This document shows, in pieces, positions 24,390 to 30,497 of a stretch of 30,497 nucleotides of DNA. A program made the translations under genes and the position numbers. The stretch is from positions 1-30,497 of the forward strand of contig DMXI01000403.1 in NCBI GenBank assembly GCA_003483885.1, written 5' to 3'. A model generated the notes under the pieces. The model saw only the letters and a list, made by a program, of their open reading frames with translations. It was not told where the DNA came from and searched no databases. Each line of letters begins with the position of its first letter. Position 1 is the first letter of the stretch. Source of the stretch: Microscillaceae bacterium. Its GTDB lineage: Bacteria; Bacteroidota; Bacteroidia; Cytophagales; Microscillaceae.

Positions 24390-25205
24390 ATGAAAAATAT
24401 AGTATATAACCTCTTGGCCTTGCTTTCTATCATAAGTATGGCAAGTTGTACCAAAGTAATAGATGTAGATTTAAATGAGGGCAATCCTCAAGTAGTAATA
24501 GAAGGGGAGGTGAGCGACCAACCAGAAACTTATTGGGTAAGGGTTAGCCGCACGGGAAATTATATTGGGCGTGAAGAAACCCCCAAAATAAGTGGTGCTA
24601 CGGTAACGATTACAGATAATAATCAAACCTATACGCTTATAGAGAACCCCAATCAGCCAGGAACTTATGAAACCAGCGCTTTTGTAGGAGTACCTGGAAC
24701 TACCTATTTTCTAAAAGTAGTAGTAGAGGGGAAAGAGTATACTTCACAGAGTACTATGCCCAGCGAATTGCTGGATTTTGAGCTTCGTCAAACGGCTTAT
24801 TTTGCGGGAGATGCCACCAAAGATCCAGGCTATTATTTACAGCTCTTTACAACTGACCCTCCCAATGAAGATAATTATTATCAATGGCGTTTTACGATCA
24901 ATGATACTTTGAAAAACAAACCCGATGACATTGCTGTGGCCAGTGACGAATGGATTCAGGAGCAAATAGAAGGTTTTCAGGCTCCTTATACTTTCCAGGC
25001 CGAAGATCGGGTAAAATTTTCAATGCTGGCCGTTCCCAAAGAGACTTATGATTTTTATGATGCGTTGGTAACACTGTTGTTTAACGATGGAGGCATGTTT
25101 AGCCCTCCACCTGCCAATCCCCCAGGCAATATCGATGGAGGCATTGGTATTTTTAGTGCAGTGTCGATCAAGACTAAAGAAGTGGTTATTGTAGAAAAAA
25201 ATTAG
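24390..25205 (+). CDS. DUF4249 family lipoprotein
   Basis: The 271-residue protein has a lipoprotein signal ending SMASC (Cys20), followed by TKVIDVDLNEGNPQVVIEGEVSDQPE, the start typical of DUF4249 proteins. A beta-sandwich-like N-terminal half with SGATVTITDNN and PGTYETS precedes a region of mixed structure. It follows the TonB receptor gene by 169 bases on the same strand, the usual genetic partnership, and probably works with the receptor on the outer membrane. Its exact function in the family is not known to me. Confidence 0.85.
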   Translation: MKNIVYNLLALLSIISMASCTKVIDVDLNEGNPQVVIEGEVSDQPETYWVRVSRTGNYIGREETPKISGATVTITDNNQTYTLIENPNQPGTYETSAFVGVPGTTYFLKVVVEGKEYTSQSTMPSELLDFELRQTAYFAGDATKDPGYYLQLFTTDPPNEDNYYQWRFTINDTLKNKPDDIAVASDEWIQEQIEGFQAPYTFQAEDRVKFSMLAVPKETYDFYDALVTLLFNDGGMFSPPPANPPGNIDGGIGIFSAVSIKTKEVVIVEKN

Positions 25206-25312
25206 GTATCGGCAAAAGACCTTCAAATGCTTTAATTGTTATGATTTTCTTACAAATTGCGTATGGTTGATAAATGGGCAGCTAAAGAAGTTTTCATTAA
25301 AAATACCATCAC

Positions 25313-26065
25313 ATGTACAAGAAAATCTTATGGCTTTTGGTATGGATAGCACCCCTGAGTCATGCTCAAGAACGCTCTTTGAGGCTGGGCAATGACTTTG
25401 GAGTGCTCCATTTTAATTCTTTGGAAGAACAAGTTAACGCGAATCGCTATAAGGGAGGAAGCTTTAGTAGCTTTAATCCAGCAGTATATATTTTAAAGGA
25501 TAAAAATAGCTGGTTTATTCGGTTTGAGTCTAAACGACAAACCTTAAAGAGGGCCAATGATCAGTTTAACTCGATATTTACGATTGACCTGACACACTAC
25601 ATGTTCGATATTGAGTATTACAGAAAAATTATCAGCCTTAGCCCTCGTGCATCTTTTCATTTGGGTATTGGACAAAACGGGCATTTCAACTTTCAAGAGC
25701 TTATAGAATCTCAATTTGGTTTTAATCCTTCGCGATCGGTAGACATGGCTGCCGTTAACTTATCCATCAATCCAATGTTTCGCTGGGACTGGAAAAAATC
25801 AAAGTTATATGTAAGAGGAAGCCTGTCATTTTTTAACTATGGAGCACGCCTAAATGAGGATACAATGGGCGATGATCTGAAGTTTTTTGCTGCTTCTTTA
25901 GATCAATATTTGGATTTTCAGTTCACTGCTTCCTGGTTTTTGGCTTTGTCAAAACGATGGGATATCAAGCCAGAATATCGTTTGCGATATTATGCTTTTG
26001 AAAAGAATGGGCAGGTGAAATTTTTGAAACAATCTTGGTTTTTGGGAATCTATTATAAAATATAA
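25313..26065 (+). CDS. Probable outer-membrane beta-barrel protein of unknown family
   Basis: The 250-residue protein has a signal peptide (1-18, ending SHAQ), then alternating amphipathic segments with aromatic ends (SWFIRFESKRQ, MFDIEYYRK, SFHLGIGQNG, LYVRGSLSFFNYG, WFLALSKRWD, WFLGIYYKI). This pattern suggests a small outer-membrane barrel of 8-10 strands. The family is not recognised. The S41 peptidase start follows after five bases, so the two are surely co-transcribed; the DUF4249 gene is 107 bases upstream. Confidence 0.8.
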   Translation: MYKKILWLLVWIAPLSHAQERSLRLGNDFGVLHFNSLEEQVNANRYKGGSFSSFNPAVYILKDKNSWFIRFESKRQTLKRANDQFNSIFTIDLTHYMFDIEYYRKIISLSPRASFHLGIGQNGHFNFQELIESQFGFNPSRSVDMAAVNLSINPMFRWDWKKSKLYVRGSLSFFNYGARLNEDTMGDDLKFFAASLDQYLDFQFTASWFLALSKRWDIKPEYRLRYYAFEKNGQVKFLKQSWFLGIYYKI

Positions 26066-26070
26066 AGCAG

Positions 26071-27063
26071 ATGAAAAAACGATTACTCTTATTGGTTATG
26101 GTAGTTGGCTTATCGGCTTGCGGAAACCTGTTTTTTGACAAAGAAGATAACTCCAACCTGGCTACTTTTGATGCTTTTTATCAGGAAATTGATGCTCACT
26201 TTTCTTTTTTTCCATTGCTTACGATTAATTTTGACTCGGCTTATACCAGCAATCGCGCTATTTTACAGAGCAATCCTACACGTGAAACATTGATCAATCG
26301 CTTACAGGAAATGATAAATGTATTGGGAGATGGGCACACCAATGTATATATTCCCCAAACGATTAGGTATGATTTTACGGCAAAGTTTCCAGTAAACAAG
26401 CTTGAATCCATCGATGCTTACCTCGATAAGTCTTCTAACTCTAGCCAGGTGATGGTGTATGGCAAAATCAAAAATGAAAACCTGGGCTATATCGATATTA
26501 CTACTTTTGGAGCCAGCGAATCCAATTACTTGTTGATAGACCGAATATTGCGTGATTTGACGGGAGTGACTGGGATCATCATTGATGTACGGTCTAACGG
26601 GGGAGGAAATTCTAAAAATGCTGATTTGATCATTTCTCGCTTCAACGACCAATCCCGGATGATGTTTAGAAGCCGTGAAAGAGTAGGCAAACGCGATGAG
26701 TTTGGGGCTTGGGTCGAAGGGTTTACCACCATATTTGAAGGGACTCGGTTTACTGGAAAAGTGGCCGTATTAACCAACCGAGGGTGTTATAGTACTACTG
26801 AGTGGTTTATAGCAGGAATGCGCACCATACCTCAGGTAACCGTTGTGGGTGATACCACTGGGGGAGGAAGTGGGCGACCATTACCTCGTGAGCTACCCAA
26901 TGGTTGGGCGATGCGTATTTCTAATACACAACGTCAGCTTCCTGAGGGCCGCGATTACCAGTTTTCGGGCATTTATCCAGATGTGCCAGTATGGATTAGT
27001 CAAGCCCAAATAGACAATAATATTGATGCCATCTTAGAACAAGCTATAGCCATTCTGAAATAA
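26071..27063 (+). CDS. S41 family (C-terminal processing type) peptidase lipoprotein
   Basis: The 330-residue protein has a lipobox at LSAC (Cys17). The S41 tail-specific-protease domain includes LGDGHTNVY (85-93), GYIDITTFG, IIDVRSNGGGNS (170-181) and the nucleophile region RGCYSTTEWF (Ser241), followed by GDTTGGGSGRPLPRELPNGW. No PDZ domain is visible between the N-terminal region and the catalytic core, which is common in Bacteroidota S41 lipoproteins. It probably cleaves proteins or peptides at the cell envelope; the substrate is unknown. It ends the four-gene plus-strand cluster. Confidence 0.9.
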   Translation: MKKRLLLLVMVVGLSACGNLFFDKEDNSNLATFDAFYQEIDAHFSFFPLLTINFDSAYTSNRAILQSNPTRETLINRLQEMINVLGDGHTNVYIPQTIRYDFTAKFPVNKLESIDAYLDKSSNSSQVMVYGKIKNENLGYIDITTFGASESNYLLIDRILRDLTGVTGIIIDVRSNGGGNSKNADLIISRFNDQSRMMFRSRERVGKRDEFGAWVEGFTTIFEGTRFTGKVAVLTNRGCYSTTEWFIAGMRTIPQVTVVGDTTGGGSGRPLPRELPNGWAMRISNTQRQLPEGRDYQFSGIYPDVPVWISQAQIDNNIDAILEQAIAILK

Positions 27064-27066
27064 AAA

Positions 27067-27095
27067 CTGCTTGCTCAACATTGTTGGGCAAGCAG
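27067..27095 (-). terminator. Terminator between convergent S41 peptidase and MoxR genes
   Basis: The 29-base hairpin CTGCTTGCTCAACA / TGTTGGGCAAGCAG has one G-U pair and a minimal loop. On the minus strand it is followed by TTTTT, ideal for the MoxR gene. On the plus side it begins three bases after the S41 stop but lacks a T-run. Confidence 0.75.
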
Positions 27096-27123
27096 CAAAA
27101 TAGGTGATGAGTATATCCTTATT

Positions 27124-27960
27124 TTAATACTTTCCACCACCATAACGGCGATTCAAAGTATAATAATCTTGTTCGTTTTTGAGCAATGAACCCATATAAG
27201 GTGGCATTTCGCCGATCAAGTCTACCTTGTCTAGTTCTTCAGGTTTATTGGCTCCATATTGTAACAACTTGATCCAGTCTATCAACTCGCTGGTGGAAGG
27301 CTTCTTTTTTAAACCTTTTACCTGACGCAAGTTATAGAATACTTTCAAGGCGCTGTCCATCAATTCTTCGCCCAGTTGAGGGAAGTGTACATTCACGATT
27401 TCGGTCATGGTGGCCGGATCGGGGAAAGAAATGTAGTGGAAGAAACAACGACGTAAGAATGCATCGGGAAGCTCTTTTTCGTTGTTAGAAGTAATCACTA
27501 CGATGGGACGTTTTTTGGCTTTGATCGTTTCTTGAGTTTCATAGCAATAAAACTCCATCTTGTCTAGCTCGAGCAATAAGTCATTGGGGAACTCAATATC
27601 CGCTTTATCGATTTCGTCGATCAACAATACCACTTGCTCTTCAGACTCAAACGCCTCCCAAAGCTTTCCTTTTTTTATGTAATTGGCAATGTCTTCTACT
27701 TTTTCGTTGCCTAGCTGAGAATCGCGTAAACGCGAAACAGCGTCGTATTCGTACAAACCTTGTTGAGCGCTTGTAGTAGATTTGATGTGCCAGGTAATTA
27801 GTTTTTTGCCTAGCGCTTTTGCAATTTCAAAAGCCAAAAGGGTCTTGCCAGTGCCTGGTTCGCCTTTAATCAATAAAGGTCTTTCTAGTTCAATGGAGGC
27901 ATTTACAGCCACACTTAGTTCTCGGGTAGAGACGTATTTTTCGGTACCTTCAAATTTCAT
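27124..27960 (-). CDS. MoxR-type AAA+ ATPase
   Basis: The 278-residue protein has Walker A GEPGTGKT (33-40), Walker B VLLIDEID (111-118), sensor 1 in VITSNN (155-160), arginine-finger candidates LRRC (169-172) and a helical C-terminal lid. The compact MoxR/CoxD-like arrangement suggests a chaperone that assembles or activates a partner, usually a VWA-domain protein encoded next door. No VWA gene is adjacent in this window: the S41 gene lies on one side and small unknowns on the other. It ends at a shared terminator with the convergent S41 gene. Confidence 0.9.
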   Translation of the reverse strand: MKFEGTEKYVSTRELSVAVNASIELERPLLIKGEPGTGKTLLAFEIAKALGKKLITWHIKSTTSAQQGLYEYDAVSRLRDSQLGNEKVEDIANYIKKGKLWEAFESEEQVVLLIDEIDKADIEFPNDLLLELDKMEFYCYETQETIKAKKRPIVVITSNNEKELPDAFLRRCFFHYISFPDPATMTEIVNVHFPQLGEELMDSALKVFYNLRQVKGLKKKPSTSELIDWIKLLQYGANKPEELDKVDLIGEMPPYMGSLLKNEQDYYTLNRRYGGGKY

Positions 27961-28050
27961 ACACTATTCTTTTAAACCAAATCTACTACAATATGAAGTC
28001 GGGGTAACTTCTGTGATCATATGGGTAGATTATTGCTTTTATCTTTCAAA

Positions 28051-28058
28051 CAAATATA
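28051..28058 (-). promoter_or_regulatory. Candidate -7 element of the MoxR gene
   Basis: The minus-strand reading TATATTTG matches TAnnTTTG, with a leader of about 85 bases. No TTG at the usual -33 distance. Confidence 0.35.
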
Positions 28059-28111
28059 TTCTAAAAAAGTTGCCTTAGAAATAGTATGTATGCATAATAT
28101 ATTTAAAACAC

Positions 28112-28119
28112 TAAGTTTG
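28112..28119 (+). promoter_or_regulatory. Candidate -7 element of the 84-residue unknown gene
   Basis: TAAGTTTG matches TAnnTTTG and would start transcription about 25-28 bases before the ATG at 28153. No clear -33 TTG. Confidence 0.4.
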
Positions 28120-28152
28120 CAAATCTTTTAAGAGAAATTAAAATAACTATCC

Positions 28153-28407
28153 ATGGAAGAACTGATCAATACGACGAGTTTTAGCGAAGAACAAGTAGAA
28201 AAATTTATCATCCAGCAATTTAACCTGAAAGGTTTTGTGATTACCCAAATTTCGGATCGCCATTATACCCACCGAGAGTTGCCTGAGGGTATCAAGCTTA
28301 TAGATGTACAAATTGGTTTTACCTTGCCTAGCAAGCGCCAGGGAGTAAAGTATAGAGTTAAAAACATTCGAAACCTGACTTTGGTGGTTTCTGAAGAAGG
28401 GACTTAA
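28153..28407 (+). CDS. Unknown 84-residue protein
   Basis: This is a small soluble protein with no signal peptide or membrane segment. An N-terminal helix (about 8-24, SFSEEQVEKFIIQQFN) is followed by several beta-like segments (FVITQISDRHY, KLIDVQIGFTL, VKYRVKNIRNLTLVVS). I do not recognise the family. It is divergent from the MoxR gene and has a well-placed TAnnTTTG element. Confidence 0.65.
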   Translation: MEELINTTSFSEEQVEKFIIQQFNLKGFVITQISDRHYTHRELPEGIKLIDVQIGFTLPSKRQGVKYRVKNIRNLTLVVSEEGT

Positions 28408-28501
28408 GTAGTGGTGATATGCTTTGGTTATTTGTTTAGCTTGAGCCTTTGTTTTAATAGTTCATTTAACCTCCTTTACACCTTGCGTCAAAGGAATAGA
28501 T

Positions 28502-29278
28502 ATGTTTGACTCAATGAGACCATTTTCCTATTGTATTCAAGTATTATTGTTAACGTTGACAGTAAGCTGTATTCAAAAGAAAAACGAAACAACCCAAGCC
28601 AGCAAGCCTGTCTCTGAACCCATTGCCTATTATTATGAGGAGTTCAATTCCTTCAAACTGATCGAGCGATCTGACTTGAATATTTTAAAGCTTGTAAACC
28701 TTGATACGCTCATTTATGTCTCCAGCAGCGAACGTAAAGGGAGATACGACGAATACCACGGAAAACTGACTCGCCTCAATGATTCATTATATTCTGTAAG
28801 ATGTTACAAGCATGTGGAGCAATGGGGAAATCGGGTAAAGCCTATGGTAGTAGCTGAAGATTCTTTGTATTTTCAATGTGACAGCACTTTGATTAATCAG
28901 GAGTTGACCGTTCAATATGCCAATTATCAAAGCAAACGCTTTAAGATTAGATCTACTAGTAATCTCTATAAACTTGATAAAAAATTTTACAGTAAGCCTG
29001 GCGATAAGTTGTTTTTATCATTTGGCTATCGCCACCCAATTGTAAACGAATTAGTCATTCTTAAATATGATTATGATGCCAATGCAAGCTTTCGTATTAA
29101 AACCAGCGCTCCTGGTTTTTATGTAGTGATTGATAGCACCTACATCAAGACCTTGAATACCGTTGCAGAAGGAGGTAGACGCGCCATTGGCCCTAAGTTT
29201 TTTCTAAGACGCTTCACTAAAAAAGACGGTCTAAGTCAAGGGAGGAAGTTATATAAATTAAAAAATAGCCAGGATTAA
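28502..29278 (+). CDS. Unknown secreted lipoprotein
   Basis: The 258-residue protein has a lipoprotein signal ending LTVSC (Cys23, or Cys19 if the ATG at 28514 is used). A low-complexity linker (KKNETTQASKPVSEP) is followed by a beta-rich domain with many Tyr and charged residues (about 45-250). I do not recognise the family. It is likely anchored on the inner or outer membrane facing the periplasm or the outside. It follows the 84-residue gene by 94 bases; there is no evidence that they act together. Confidence 0.75.
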   Translation: MFDSMRPFSYCIQVLLLTLTVSCIQKKNETTQASKPVSEPIAYYYEEFNSFKLIERSDLNILKLVNLDTLIYVSSSERKGRYDEYHGKLTRLNDSLYSVRCYKHVEQWGNRVKPMVVAEDSLYFQCDSTLINQELTVQYANYQSKRFKIRSTSNLYKLDKKFYSKPGDKLFLSFGYRHPIVNELVILKYDYDANASFRIKTSAPGFYVVIDSTYIKTLNTVAEGGRRAIGPKFFLRRFTKKDGLSQGRKLYKLKNSQD

Positions 29279-29347
29279 AATATAATCAATCCATAATTTC
29301 TAGAAGGCGATACGACTTCCTATTCCAAAAAGGTAAAAAACAAAAAA

Positions 29348-29373
29348 GCCTAACTTGTCGATCCAAGTCAGGC
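29348..29373 (-). terminator. Strong rho-independent terminator on the minus strand
   Basis: GCCTAACTTG (29348-29357) pairs with CAAGTCAGGC (29364-29373) with one mismatch and a 6-base loop. On the minus strand it is followed at once by TTTTTTG. It should end a minus-strand transcript arising to its right, where no ordinary gene is found. Confidence 0.75.
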
Positions 29374-29423
29374 CAAATTCAAATACACTGTTTTTATTAA
29401 ATATCTTTACACCTGTTTAATTC

Positions 29424-29489
29424 TTATGGGGTTAATCTCTTAGTTATTTGTTTATGCCCCTTTTTGCTCGCCCAAGGACGATTTTTCAT
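29424..29489 (-). CDS. Candidate 21-residue basic small protein
   Basis: The minus-strand ORF starts with ATG and ends with TAA. It encodes 21 residues with about eight Lys/Arg, starting MKNRPWASKKG and ending KRLTP. It lies between a nested hairpin upstream (29512-29563) and the strong minus-strand terminator downstream (29348-29373), so it would form a compact transcription unit. No clear Shine-Dalgarno or TAnnTTTG element is visible, and I recognise no family. The ORF could be chance within a non-coding RNA. Confidence 0.3.
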   Translation of the reverse strand: MKNRPWASKKGHKQITKRLTP

Positions 29490-29511
29490 AATTCGTAATC
29501 CACAAAATAAA

Positions 29512-29563
29512 AAAAGAAGATTGCTACTATTTGTTGTACAAACTTATAAAGCAACCTTCTTTT
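29512..29563. terminator. Bidirectional terminator-like nested hairpin
   Basis: A 14-bp stem (29512-29525 with 29550-29563, one mismatch) encloses a second 5-bp stem TTTGT/ACAAA (29530-29534 with 29538-29542). The A-rich left arm flank and T-rich right arm allow function on either strand. Confidence 0.6.
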
Positions 29564-29758
29564 ATTCTGTACTCAGAAAAATGAAAAATTTTGTTTGAGC
29601 TAGCCATAAACTAACAATAATCATCTGGTGCTTTATCCCAAACTCTGTGACTCACAAACCTTCACCTATTCTCATAAGGAGACTAATAACCTCAGGGAAG
29701 TGCTTACTTAGCCTCAATTGAAATATTTCCCCGCTATCGGCAAATCTTCCAGCTTGGC

Positions 29759-29801
29759 AGGGTCGGCGCAACTTGTGCCTGATCCTATGATTATTTTTTT
29801 T
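29759..29801 (+). terminator. GC-rich hairpin plus T8 on the plus strand
   Basis: AGGGTC+GGCGCA (29759-29770) pairs with TGTGCC, a one-base bulge, and GATCCT (29774-29786), with G-U pairs and a three-base loop. Seven bases later a run of eight T follows (29794-29801). It looks like the end of a plus-strand RNA that would occupy roughly 29566-29800. Confidence 0.5.
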
Positions 29802-29857
29802 AATCTTAGGTGGAGTTATATCCAAAAAGTATTTTAGCCCTTCGCCATGTCCACATA

Positions 29858-29876
29858 GCCCCGACAGGGTTGGGGC
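29858..29876. repeat. GCCCC/GGGGC stem-loop
   Basis: GCCCC (29858-29862) and GGGGC (29872-29876) enclose a 9-base loop. The block is strikingly GC-rich in an A/T-rich spacer. It may be part of a dispersed intergenic element; I cannot verify copies from this window. Confidence 0.4.
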
Positions 29877-29959
29877 GTTTTGCTAAAAAAAATTATCAGC
29901 TATTGAATAATAGAAAAGTGCCACTCCCCTTAAGTCAATGGTATTGCTTAAGAAATCAG

Positions 29960-30029
29960 TTGATAAAACTTTCCTATTTGAAAACCAACCGAGTGTTTTT
30001 CGGTTTTATTTGATGAACAGTTTTATCAA
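29960..30029. repeat. Inverted repeat upstream of the AhpD-like gene
   Basis: TTGATAAAACT (29960-29970) and AGTTTTATCAA (30019-30029) are perfectly complementary over 11 bases around a 48-base interior. The interior itself offers two alternative pairings (AAAACC/GGTTTT or AACCGA/TCGGTT). It ends 40 bases before the ATG and may be a leader structure or operator. Confidence 0.45.
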
Positions 30030-30069
30030 TCATTAATTAAATATTTTATAACCCTTATAAAACAAAAAT

Positions 30070-30497
30070 ATGAATACTATAAGTAACATGATTGCACCCG
30101 TAGAAATGACACCTGAGTTAGAGGAAACCTTCGGGGAGATCAAACAAGCACTTGATGCACCTTTCACCCCTAATTTCTTCACGGTTTGGGGAGCTTCTCC
30201 TGAATCACTTAAAGGCATCTGGCCCGTCATGAATCACATATTGACCAGCGGAAATGTAGGACGAAGATTAAAAGAAATGATCTTTGTGGCTATTTCTTCT
30301 CTCAAAAGCTGCCACTATTGCGAGAAAGCTCATCACGCATTTTGCTTAAGTATAGGGGTTACTCCGGAACAAATTGATGATTTGATCACGAATTACACAA
30401 CGGATACGGATGATCCAAGTGAAAAGGCTGCCATTGATTACGCGGTGAAGTTGGCAAAAGATGCAAACTCAGGGACACAGGAGGATTTTGATCACCT
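30070..30497 (+). CDS. AhpD-like / carboxymuconolactone decarboxylase family protein (partial)
   Basis: The coding frame is open from the ATG at 30070 to the window edge, giving 142 complete codons without the C-terminus. The AhpD-type active-site motif E-x11-C-x2-C-x3-H is exact: Glu69, Cys81, Cys84, His88, in a KSCHYCEKAHH context. The family includes alkylhydroperoxidase AhpD and peroxidase-related proteins with a redox CxxC. It likely acts in the cytoplasm in peroxide or thiol redox chemistry; the particular substrate is unknown. An internal ATG at 30088 is an alternative start. Confidence 0.85.
   Translation, partial: MNTISNMIAPVEMTPELEETFGEIKQALDAPFTPNFFTVWGASPESLKGIWPVMNHILTSGNVGRRLKEMIFVAISSLKSCHYCEKAHHAFCLSIGVTPEQIDDLITNYTTDTDDPSEKAAIDYAVKLAKDANSGTQEDFDH

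Larger units (their letters stand above)
29279..30069. other. 790-base region without an ordinary gene, rich in hairpins
   Basis: Between the lipoprotein gene and the AhpD-like gene there is no long coding frame with gene-like character. The stretch holds at least four separate stem-loops, three of them terminator-like, plus one 21-codon minus-strand ORF and a GCCCC/GGGGC hairpin, each listed separately. This density suggests one or two short non-coding or small-protein transcription units. Confidence 0.6.

Noticed and set aside
29630..29790. Possible TPP riboswitch, prompted by GGTGCTTTATCCC and GCCTGATCC
   Set aside because: The CTGAGA and ACCTGATCTGGATAAT..GCG..GGGA core blocks are missing, and no thiamine gene follows.
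29810..30013. Open frame of 67 codons on the plus strand
   Set aside because: It runs through the GCCCC/GGGGC hairpin and A-runs, has no family resemblance or leader signals, and its composition is that of spacer DNA.
30033..30230. Minus-strand frame over the start of the AhpD-like gene
   Set aside because: It is antisense to a well-supported gene with an exact E-x11-CxxC-x3-H motif.

Overview
The window reads as chromosomal DNA of a pigmented member of the Bacteroidota, most likely a marine Cytophagales bacterium of the Microscilla type. The organism name is my inference. The evidence is SusC/SusD and other TonB-dependent receptors with carboxypeptidase-regulatory-like N-termini, DUF4249 and DUF6090 family proteins, TAnnTTTG-type promoter elements, A/T-rich spacers with little Shine-Dalgarno signal, and a carotenoid operon of the type known from saproxanthin/flexixanthin producers. 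No tRNA, rRNA, CRISPR array or intact insertion sequence was seen.

Region 1 (about 1-7300) is an eight-gene carotenoid operon on the minus strand, transcribed right to left: crtI, crtB, an unknown 157-residue protein, idi, a second CrtI-type desaturase (crtD-like), a cruF-type 1,2-hydratase, crtZ, and a fused CrtYcd-type lycopene cyclase. Read as a pathway, GGPP goes to phytoene, then lycopene, then is hydrated and 3,4-desaturated at one end and beta-cyclised and 3-hydroxylated at the other. This predicts a saproxanthin-like monocyclic xanthophyll. GGPP synthase and a 4-ketolase are not in the window. The operon ends in a very long nested hairpin. A terminator-like hairpin also separates crtZ from the cyclase gene.

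Region 2 (7300-11150) starts with a divergent MntR/DtxR-type metalloregulator and a SUKH (SMI1/KNR4) protein. Then come a decayed 3' fragment of a second TauE/SafE gene, a DUF6090 membrane protein, an intact TauE/SafE permease and a small membrane-anchored unknown.

Region 3 (11377-21389, minus strand) holds a 915-residue AAA+ ATPase with what look like three C-terminal repeats, then a susC-susD pair followed by an S9/DPP-IV-like peptidase. The latter three are best read as a peptide-uptake locus.

Region 4 (21390-27063, plus strand) is a divergent envelope cluster: TonB-dependent receptor, DUF4249 lipoprotein, a probable outer-membrane barrel protein and an S41 peptidase lipoprotein.

Region 5 (27124-30497) holds an orphan MoxR-type ATPase, two unknown small or secreted proteins, a 790-base stretch with no ordinary gene but several strong hairpins and one candidate 21-codon ORF, and the start of an AhpD-like protein cut by the window edge.
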